Assembly: GCA_003565035.1 (NCBI GenBank)
Contig: PXDP01000203.1
Coordinates: 1 to 12,488 of the forward strand
Direction: 5' to 3'
Source of the DNA: PVC group bacterium
Lineage (GTDB): Bacteria > Verrucomicrobiota > Kiritimatiellia > SS1-B-03-39 > UBA6053
Length of the DNA: 12,488 bases
Numbering within the stretch: the first letter of the stretch is position 1; every line of letters begins with the position of its first letter. This document shows, piece by piece, positions 7,964-12,488 of this stretch. The position numbers and the translations under genes are program-made. The notes beneath the pieces are model-generated. The model saw only the letters and a program-made list of their open reading frames with translations. It was not told the origin of the DNA and searched no databases.

Positions 7964-7974
7964 GCTACCCTCTC

Positions 7975-8628
7975 ATGCTAAAACACTACGACCGTGAAGT
8001 TGATCTCCTCAACCGGCATCTGCTTACCCAGACCGACCGGATCCGCCATAACGCCGCCATTGTTCTGGGGTTCGACTCCGCAATCGGCGATTATATCGAC
8101 GACAAAACCATCGACATCAACGAGGTGGAAATCGAAGAGGAATGCCTCAAGATCATTGCCTTGCATCAGCCCGTCGCCGATGATTTGCGGTTCCTCACCA
8201 CCATCATTAAAACCAACTACAATTTCGAGCGTATGGGGGATTTGCTGGAAAATATCCACGATCTCCGGCTGGATGCCGATCAGGTGGAATCCGATTTGGG
8301 CTGTGAGCCCGATACCTTCCGCGGATTTTTCAAAACCATCGAACGCTCGGTCACCGACGCCGCATCCGCCCTTGAAAAAAAGAACGGCGATACAGCCCGG
8401 AGCATCTGGAAAACCAACAAAGACATCGACCGCGCCGCTTATGCGCTGGTGGACCAGTTCCGTACGCGTCTGATACGCGAAGCCGGCACGCCGGCACTCC
8501 TCGACGGACTGCTCAGCATCCGCTACGCCAAACGCATCGCCGACAACTCCGCCAATGTCGCCAAAGAAGTCCTCTATCTCGTCACCGGCGAAATCGTCCG
8601 GCACCGCCGCCGGGAAATCCTCGGCTGA
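7975..8628 (+). CDS. phoU: Phosphate signalling complex protein PhoU
   Basis: This 217-residue, all-helical cytoplasmic protein matches PhoU, which couples Pst transporter state to the PhoR/PhoB system and keeps the Pho regulon off when phosphate is plentiful. The two PhoU repeats are visible. The first carries EEECLKIIALHQPVADDLR (54-72) and the metal-site motif ERMGDLLENI (85-94). The second carries the matching AKRIADNSANVAKE (185-198), where the usual leading Glu of an ERIAD-type motif is Lys186. Length (about 220) and the PVA-DLR signature are typical. The ATG at 7975 is the only reasonable start, but the bases before it are pyrimidine-rich repeat (ctaccctctc) with no Shine-Dalgarno sequence. 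It sits 117 bases after the lipoprotein gene and 113 before phoB, in the usual pst-phoU order. Confidence 0.9.
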   Translation: MLKHYDREVDLLNRHLLTQTDRIRHNAAIVLGFDSAIGDYIDDKTIDINEVEIEEECLKIIALHQPVADDLRFLTTIIKTNYNFERMGDLLENIHDLRLDADQVESDLGCEPDTFRGFFKTIERSVTDAASALEKKNGDTARSIWKTNKDIDRAAYALVDQFRTRLIREAGTPALLDGLLSIRYAKRIADNSANVAKEVLYLVTGEIVRHRRREILG

Positions 8629-8629
8629 C

Positions 8630-8643
8630 CCGGTTGCAACCGG
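8630..8643 (+). repeat. 14-bp perfect palindrome just after phoU
   Basis: ccggttgcaaccgg starts one base after the phoU stop codon. It is followed by AAAA but no T-run. It could be a weak transcription or mRNA-end signal or a dimeric protein site. The phoU-phoB gap (8629-8741) contains no promoter that I could assign with confidence. Confidence 0.4.
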
Positions 8644-8741
8644 AAAATACGAATGTTAGGAATTGATTCAGCTCCGGTTTGCGATTGCTTTGCCGAGTAA
8701 AATCAGGGATAAAGCGTCCAATATAACCCCCGGAGAGCATT

Positions 8742-9434
8742 ATGTCCAAAGGCACGATTTGCATCGTAGAAGATGAAGAGGATATTCGCGAAATCCTGGA
8801 AATCCAACTCAAACGCGAGGGCTACACCACGGTGTCCGCCGACTCGGGCGAGAAGGGGCTGCGCCTGATCCGCGAGCACCAGCCACAACTGATTCTGCTG
8901 GATGTTATGCTCCCGGGTATGGACGGATTTGATGTCTGCCGCGCCCTGCGGACGGAAAAGTCCACCCGGGAAATCCCGATTGTGATGGTCACCGCCCGTG
9001 GGGAGGAGGCCGATGTGGTTACCGGGCTGGAAATTGGTGCGGACGATTACATCACCAAACCCTTCAGCCCCCGTGTCGTCGTGTCACGCATCAAATCCGT
9101 GCTCCGCCGGGGTGCCCGCAGCAATGAGGATCCCAACGGTATTCTCGAATACGGCACGATCGTGGTGGATCAGCCCCGCCACCTCGTAAAGGTGGACGGA
9201 GAGCCCGTGGACCTGACCGCCACCGAATATAAACTGCTGGTTTTTCTCGCCAAACGGCCGGGCTGGGTGTTCACCCGCCAGCAGATCGTTGATAATGTCC
9301 GCGGAGAAGACTATGCGGTCACCGAACGGAGCGTCGACGTGCAGATCGTCGGCCTGAGAAAAAAACTCGGCGACCAGGCCGAATGGATCGAAACGGTCCG
9401 CGGCGTGGGATATCGCGCCCGGGAAATCAACTGA
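8742..9434 (+). CDS. phoB: PhoB-type response regulator (receiver plus winged-helix DNA-binding domain)
   Basis: This 230-residue OmpR/PhoB-family transcription factor most likely activates phosphate-starvation genes including this operon. In the receiver domain (about 1-122) the acidic pocket E10/D11, phosphoacceptor D54 (ILLDVMLPGMDGFD), switch T84 and K106 (DDYITKPFSP) are all present. The C-terminal winged-helix domain (about 130-228) contains the PhoB-like LTATEYKLLVFLAKRPGWVFTR and the recognition-helix region TERSVDVQIVGLRKKLG, ending ETVRGVGYRARE. GGAGAG at 8732-8737 is a good ribosome binding site. The assignment to PhoB rests on its place directly after phoU; sequence alone would allow another OmpR-family regulator. 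No histidine kinase gene is next to it: the following gene is a tRNA. Confidence 0.88.
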   Translation: MSKGTICIVEDEEDIREILEIQLKREGYTTVSADSGEKGLRLIREHQPQLILLDVMLPGMDGFDVCRALRTEKSTREIPIVMVTARGEEADVVTGLEIGADDYITKPFSPRVVVSRIKSVLRRGARSNEDPNGILEYGTIVVDQPRHLVKVDGEPVDLTATEYKLLVFLAKRPGWVFTRQQIVDNVRGEDYAVTERSVDVQIVGLRKKLGDQAEWIETVRGVGYRAREIN

Positions 9435-9481
9435 CCCGCCCCACCACACACAAAAGCAGAACAGCACAGATCGAAACACAC

Positions 9482-9509
9482 TTGACGGGGGCGATCATTC
9501 CACTATAAG
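9482..9509 (+). promoter_or_regulatory. Sigma70-type promoter of tRNA-Gln
   Basis: TTGACG (9482-9487) and TATAAG (9504-9509) are separated by 16 bases, close to the sigma70 consensus. Transcription would start near 9515-9517, a few bases before the mature tRNA. The bases after the -10 (acgccacgcc) are GC-rich, as in growth-rate or stringently controlled stable-RNA promoters. Confidence 0.72.
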
Positions 9510-9520
9510 AACGCCACGCC

Positions 9521-9594
9521 TGCCGAATGGTGTAACGGTAGCACAACGGACTCTGACTCCGTTTGTCTAGGTTCGAATCCTAGTTCGGCAACCA
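9521..9594 (+). tRNA. tRNA-Gln (anticodon CTG)
   Basis: A 74-base cloverleaf is complete. Acceptor stem tgccgaa (9521-9527) pairs with ttcggca (9584-9590), followed by discriminator A and an encoded CCA (9592-9594). The anticodon stem acgga/tccgt encloses loop ctctgac with CTG at 9553-9555, reading CAG glutamine codons. The variable loop is ttgt, and the T arm is ctagg-ttcgaat-cctag. The U at position 1 fits bacterial tRNA-Gln. Confidence 0.97.
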
Positions 9595-9607
9595 TTTTGA
9601 CTATACA

Positions 9608-9635
9608 AGCCCTCCTTAATCGGAAGGCTTTTTTT
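9608..9635 (+). terminator. Rho-independent terminator after tRNA-Gln, possibly bidirectional
   Basis: Arms agccctcc (9608-9615) and ggaaggct (9622-9629) form an 8-position stem with one mismatch and a 6-nt loop, followed by seven T (9629-9635). It lies 13 bases after the tRNA. An overlapping perfect inverted repeat, aaggctttt (9624-9632) with aaaagcctt (9642-9650), offers an alternative fold that could also stop minus-strand transcription. Confidence 0.8.
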
Positions 9636-9783
9636 ATGCAGAAAAGCCTTTATTTACAGGGGTATTTGAGGTTTTCCGCTTTGTGTCCGTCTCCCTGTCC
9701 GTCTCGTTTTGTCTAGCATAGTCCAGGAAAGATAACACAACGATAATACAACGATAATACAACGGTGCCCGCCCGCGATTTAC
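9634..9783 (-). pseudogene. Possible decayed integrase C-terminal tail next to the tRNA
   Basis: On the minus strand a 49-codon open stretch reads ...SFLDYARQ followed by a polar tail rich in Glu, Thr, Asp and Lys (NETDRETDTKRKT) and stops just after the terminator repeat. The position, immediately downstream of a tRNA 3' end, and the flavour of the tail recall tyrosine-recombinase ends of tRNA-integrated islands. No catalytic Arg/His/Tyr core is present, so this is a weak call. It may simply be non-coding. Confidence 0.18.
9737..9764 (+). repeat. 11-bp tandem direct repeat (acaacgataat), two full copies plus a partial
   Basis: The unit acaacgataat occurs at 9737-9747 and 9748-9758, with acaacg at 9759-9764. 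One helical-turn spacing in locally AT-rich DNA is compatible with arrayed protein sites or recombinase arm sites, but could also be a slippage duplication. Confidence 0.6.
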
Positions 9784-9785
9784 TC

Positions 9786-9799
9786 ACTATACGTATAGT
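9786..9799 (+). repeat. 14-bp perfect palindrome actatacgtatagt
   Basis: This perfect palindrome lies in the AT-rich stretch between the tRNA terminator and the transposase remnant. It could be an operator for a dimeric regulator or part of a former mobile-element end. No gene start lies next to it. Confidence 0.45.
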
Positions 9800-9806
9800 A
9801 TTGCCG

Positions 9807-10087
9807 TTAACCTATACAAAAAAGGGGTATTTTGACGGCGGCATCCCTGAGCAGTGCAGCACAAAAAACCCGCCTCGGTGATCCGGGGTTCGATGGCCCA
9901 TACGCAGCCGCTCCGCTATCCAGATGCCGCTCACGGCGGTGTGCGTTTTGATCAACCAGGCGATTGCCTGTTTTTCGGGCTGCACGCTTTTCGCCGCCAG
10001 CAGACCTTCTTCGTTCCATTCAAGAGCTTCCAATGCGTTCTGAATCAACCGTTCAGCTTCTGCGGGTCCATGATCACTTCGTTGGGC
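9807..10087 (-). pseudogene. C-terminal remnant of a REP-associated (Y1/IS200-type) transposase
   Basis: The minus strand encodes AEAERLIQNALEALEWNEEG, then a Lys-rich link, then KQAIAWLIKTHTAVSGIWIA running into ERLRMGHR (conserved block about 9890-10069). As I recall it, REP-associated transposases end in a helical DNA-binding region of the form L-x-x-LGW...K-x-x-A-x-W-L-x-x-x-T-x-V-s-x-x-WIA-x-RL-x-MGH-x-s-N-V-S. After MGHR the frame diverges, but the +1 frame continues with SNPGSPRRVF, suggesting a frameshift in the last helix. The catalytic Y1 domain with its HUH motif is absent; upstream sequence is replaced by palindromic repeats. It is therefore a broken remnant with no activity expected. 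Confidence 0.45.
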
Positions 10088-10124
10088 ACCCCGGTGGTTA
10101 TCATTCTTTCCCTGACATCTCTCC

Positions 10125-10197
10125 GCAAAAGACCCGCCGCAGGATGCGGCGCCTCCGGATGTCTCGCTCACCATAATCGTAATCCTATTCGTAATCG
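10125..10197 (+). repeat. 73-bp dispersed palindromic repeat, copy A
   Basis: Matches copy B (10263-10335) at 69 of 73 positions by hand count. It contains the hairpin cgccgca-gga-tgcggcg (10135-10151) and ends in a taatcgtaatc-type AT/GC repeat. This looks like a REP-like unit, next to the transposase remnant. Confidence 0.75.
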
Positions 10198-10262
10198 CCC
10201 CCTCGCCCAAGGCGGTCACTGAAGATACACGTACCGAATGCGCTTCGCGCGTCCTGTCCGTT

Positions 10263-10335
10263 GCAAAAGGCCCGCCGCAGGATGCGGCGCCTCCGGATGT
10301 CTCTCTCACCGTAATCGTAATCCTACTCGTAATCG
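10263..10335 (+). repeat. 73-bp dispersed palindromic repeat, copy B
   Basis: Second copy, 138 bases downstream of copy A in the same orientation, with the identical 7-bp-stem hairpin at 10273-10289. The sequence between the copies (10198-10262) carries a small gcgc-ttc-gcgc palindrome at 10240-10250 and no gene. Confidence 0.75.
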
Positions 10336-10373
10336 TAATCGCGCCTCTGCCTCACAGCCCCCCTGCCTCTCCG

Positions 10374-10402
10374 CATCGGTGTTCATCGGTGAGATCGGTG
10401 GT
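10374..10402 (+). repeat. Short 10-bp repeats of the catcggtg type
   Basis: Three near-copies follow each other: catcggtgtt, catcggtgag and atcggtggt. Similar ATC-GTG tandem motifs are, from memory, common in intergenic DNA of Verrucomicrobiota-like genomes; no function is evident. Confidence 0.5.
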
Positions 10403-10430
10403 TCCTCCTTCTTCTCCGCTCCTCAGCTCC

Positions 10431-10466
10431 CTGTCTCTCTGTCTCTCTGTCTCTCTGTCTCTCTGT
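10431..10466 (+). repeat. Octamer microsatellite (ctgtctct) x4.5
   Basis: Four perfect copies of ctgtctct (10431-10462) plus ctgt form a pyrimidine-rich microsatellite ending 16 bases from the stop codon of the convergent oxidoreductase gene. It lies in its 3' flank, so an effect on its expression is unlikely. Confidence 0.8.
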
Positions 10467-10482
10467 ATTCGTGTCCCTGTGA

Positions 10483-12488
10483 TCAGGGATTGACAAGAAC
10501 CGACTTGGCAAAGCGGGCGTAGAGCCCGCGCACATCCCTTGCATAAGTTTCCAGAACTGAACGCCCCGGTGCCGTTTCCGGGTTCAGACGGTACAGGGCC
10601 GCCGCCAAATGCAGCTCGATCAGACTCGCATTGCGGAACGAGGTTTCATTGCTGTCCTCAGTCCCCGTCCGCAGCCGCATGGAACGGTCGGTCACCGCAT
10701 GACCTGACACACCCGGCCGCGCCAGCAGCACCGCCAGCGCGTCCGCCGCGGTGGCCTCGCCAATCGTCTCCAGTGCCTCCGCCAGAGCCCGGTAATGCGA
10801 AAAAGCCGCATCCTCAGGCAGCATTTTTGCTTTGGCGGCCAGCAGGCCTGCGTCTCGTTTGCGCCGACAGCGTCCCAGAGCGATGATCCGCGCATCCAGA
10901 GCACTCATGCTCGCCCCGAACTGTCCCATCCCGGTGTAATTCCAGCCTTCATCCCAGGGCGTACCGGCCACCAGATCCACCAGAACATCCGCTCCGGTCG
11001 CATCCCCTAAAATTCCCAGCACAAAGGCAAAAAATTCACGCGCATCCGGATCGTCCGCCTTTGCAAAAGCCTCCCGCAAACGCCGGTTCCGCTCCGCGTC
11101 CGGCAAGGTGAACACCCGGTCGATCTGATTGGGATCCTCCACCGAGGCGGCCAGCGCCCGGTCAATCTCTTCATCGGTCAGCGGGAAACTGTCCCCCGCA
11201 TCCGCAACCTCCCGGTCCAGAATTCCCAGCTCCACCAGACGGTTCTGCACATCCACCAAATCCACCTCCCGCAGGGCACCGTCGAGCACCCGCGCCGCAA
11301 TCAGCCCGGCCGCATAGCCCTGATTCTGCACATCCGCCTGCATCCGGATCACCGGCATCGCGTCCCGGTGGGCACTGATGCCCAGGCCGGTCACCAACAC
11401 TCCCTCCAGCCCCCTCGGCAGCAAAGCCCGCAGGGGCACGTATGCCTCCAGCGGATCGTGATCCGGCGGCACAATCATGAACAAGGGATGCACCGTGAAC
11501 CCGTGGGTGTCAAAATTACTCCGCGCTTTCACAATCGTATCCGGAAACACACGGGCCAGACGGATATCCATGGGCGAGACCTCCAGATCTCCCACCACCC
11601 GCCGCCGCTCCCGCGAATCCACCAACTGACCGGCATCAAAGGCCTGCTGAAATTTTTTCCGCGCCGTCATGTGCGCCGTGCTCACATCGTCCTGGTTGGA
11701 ATCATCCACAAAGTCATAATCGGTATTGGTGTAATTTTTTCCCGGATCCCGCCCCGGCAGTCCGGTGCCCTGCATGGCCAGGTGCCCCTGACCCACCGCC
11801 ACCGTCTTCGCGCCCGCCGCCGCCGCAACCTCTGCCGAGCCGGTCGCATCCACCACCGACTTCGCCCGCACCGCGATCCGCCCCTGCGGTGTGCCCAGAA
11901 TCGCGCCCACCACCCGGTCCCCTTCCCGCAAGGCTCCGCAGATCATCGTTTTGTACCAAATCTTACCGCCCGCGTCCGTCACCTCCTGATGCAGCCACTG
12001 CATTTTCGCCTCCACATCCCAGCTCCCCGCTTTCATCTCCTGGACCGTCATTTCCGCCGCGCCCCGGTCCACCTCCGCCGTGAAGCCCACCCGGTTGCCG
12101 AACCAATACTTACCAATCATGCCCAGGGTTCCCACCCCGCCCAGACCCGACAAAAATTCCGCCACCAGTGTTTCCGCGCCCTCACGCGCCGCCGAAATCC
12201 CCGCCGGAGCCCCCCCGGTGCCGCCGCCCACCACCAGCACATCCACTTCTTCCACCGCCGCAAACCCGGCCGCCGCCATATCCGCAACCTCCACATCGCA
12301 CCGCAGATCCCGCGCCTGAATCCCGGAAGGCAACGCATGAGGCGAACAGGAGGTCAGCGATTCCGCATCCGCCCCCTTCGCCCCGCCAATCAGGCGATTG
12401 GCGCTCCCGTACGCATCCGCCCCCTCCGCCCCGCCAATCAGGCGATTGGCGCTCCGGTTCTTCAGCACCGCCTCCGCAATCTCAACCC
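10483..12488 (-). CDS. FAD-dependent oxidoreductase with C-terminal HEAT-like helical region (5' end probably outside window)
   Basis: The minus-strand frame ends with TGA at 10483-10485 and stays open to the window edge. A GTG at 12466-12468 would give 661 residues, numbered here from that codon. A Rossmann FAD-binding motif DVLVVGGGTGGAPAGI lies at 76-91, with the ribose-binding acid E104. VVDATGSAEVAAAAGA (205-220), RERRRVVGDLEVSP (286-299) and the FAD-closing LVTGLGISAHRDAMPVIRMQ (358-377) with DVQNQGYAAGLIAA point to the FAD_oxidored (PF12831-like) family. The substrate is unknown. Residues about 455-600 are Ala/Leu-rich helices resembling HEAT repeats. The first 45 residues contain two repeat-encoded segments (SANRLIGGA) unlike any enzyme domain, so the true start may be upstream or at a later codon such as the ATG for M64. 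It converges on the phosphate/tRNA region and has no visible link to it. Confidence 0.85.
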   Translation of the reverse strand, partial: VEIAEAVLKNRSANRLIGGAEGADAYGSANRLIGGAKGADAESLTSCSPHALPSGIQARDLRCDVEVADMAAAGFAAVEEVDVLVVGGGTGGAPAGISAAREGAETLVAEFLSGLGGVGTLGMIGKYWFGNRVGFTAEVDRGAAEMTVQEMKAGSWDVEAKMQWLHQEVTDAGGKIWYKTMICGALREGDRVVGAILGTPQGRIAVRAKSVVDATGSAEVAAAAGAKTVAVGQGHLAMQGTGLPGRDPGKNYTNTDYDFVDDSNQDDVSTAHMTARKKFQQAFDAGQLVDSRERRRVVGDLEVSPMDIRLARVFPDTIVKARSNFDTHGFTVHPLFMIVPPDHDPLEAYVPLRALLPRGLEGVLVTGLGISAHRDAMPVIRMQADVQNQGYAAGLIAARVLDGALREVDLVDVQNRLVELGILDREVADAGDSFPLTDEEIDRALAASVEDPNQIDRVFTLPDAERNRRLREAFAKADDPDAREFFAFVLGILGDATGADVLVDLVAGTPWDEGWNYTGMGQFGASMSALDARIIALGRCRRKRDAGLLAAKAKMLPEDAAFSHYRALAEALETIGEATAADALAVLLARPGVSGHAVTDRSMRLRTGTEDSNETSFRNASLIELHLAAALYRLNPETAPGRSVLETYARDVRGLYARFAKSVLVNP
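12365..12460 (-). repeat. 48-bp tandem duplication with palindromes, inside the oxidoreductase reading frame
   Basis: Units 12365-12412 and 12413-12460 agree at about 45 of 48 positions. Each contains cgccaatcaggcgattggcg (12384-12403 and 12432-12451), an 8-bp stem with a 4-nt loop. Because 48 is a multiple of three, both are read in frame as SANRLIGGA-GADA. This suggests a REP-like palindrome captured within or at the edge of a coding sequence. Confidence 0.75.

Noticed and set aside
9562..9715. tttgtctag shared by the tRNA (9562-9570) and 9707-9715 as an att duplication
   Set aside because: Only about nine bases match and they lie in the variable loop/T arm rather than running to the tRNA 3' end; chance is likely.
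9854..10222. 122-codon plus-strand open frame in the intergenic region
   Set aside because: It runs antisense to the transposase remnant and through the palindromic repeat, and has no recognisable features.
10125..10335. CRISPR array from the two repeats
   Set aside because: Only two 73-bp copies with a 65-bp spacer, too long for CRISPR repeats, and no cas genes nearby; a dispersed REP-like element fits better.
10431..10466. Octamer microsatellite as a phase-variation switch
   Set aside because: It lies downstream of the stop codon of the only adjacent gene, so slippage would not alter a reading frame or promoter that I can see.

Overview
This GC-rich window holds a complete high-affinity phosphate uptake and control locus (a pst/pho cluster). 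An end of a folate-biosynthesis gene lies on its left. On its right are a tRNA-Gln gene, a repeat-rich stretch containing decayed mobile DNA, and a large FAD-dependent oxidoreductase on the opposite strand. The oxidoreductase type (FAD_oxidored-like core followed by a helical repeat tail), the very large PstC and PstA permeases, and the palindrome-rich intergenic DNA resemble Kiritimatiellota, Lentisphaerota or Verrucomicrobiota genomes. That placement is inferred from recalled family resemblance and was not tested.

Layout. 3-566 (+): C-terminal lyase domain of a PabB-PabC type fusion, cut by the window edge. 692-9434 (+): pstS, pstC, pstA, pstB, a small lipoprotein made of two 63-residue repeats, phoU and phoB, in that order. 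PstS binds periplasmic phosphate, PstC and PstA form the membrane channel, PstB supplies ATP hydrolysis, PhoU links transport state to signalling, and PhoB is the response regulator. No PhoR histidine kinase is present in the window. Two strong hairpins break up the operon: one between pstS and pstC (1700-1740), and one between the lipoprotein gene and phoU (7871-7915). The second belongs to a repeat-rich spacer that leaves phoU without a visible ribosome binding site.

9482-9635: sigma70-type promoter, tRNA-Gln(CTG) and a terminator. 9595-10482 holds no intact gene. It contains a possible integrase tail remnant, an 11-bp tandem repeat, a 14-bp palindrome, the C-terminal remnant of a REP-associated (IS200/Y1-type) transposase, two 73-bp direct repeats each with a 7-bp-stem palindrome, and simple repeats.

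10483-12488 (-): FAD-dependent oxidoreductase, open to the window edge. Its N-terminal coding part contains a 48-bp tandem duplication, each copy carrying a palindrome that is read in frame.

The most unusual points are the seven-unit beta-propeller-like domain inside PstC, the repeat lipoprotein embedded in the pst operon, and the palindromic repeats found next to a transposase remnant and inside a coding sequence. I see no clear evidence of an entirely new multi-gene system.
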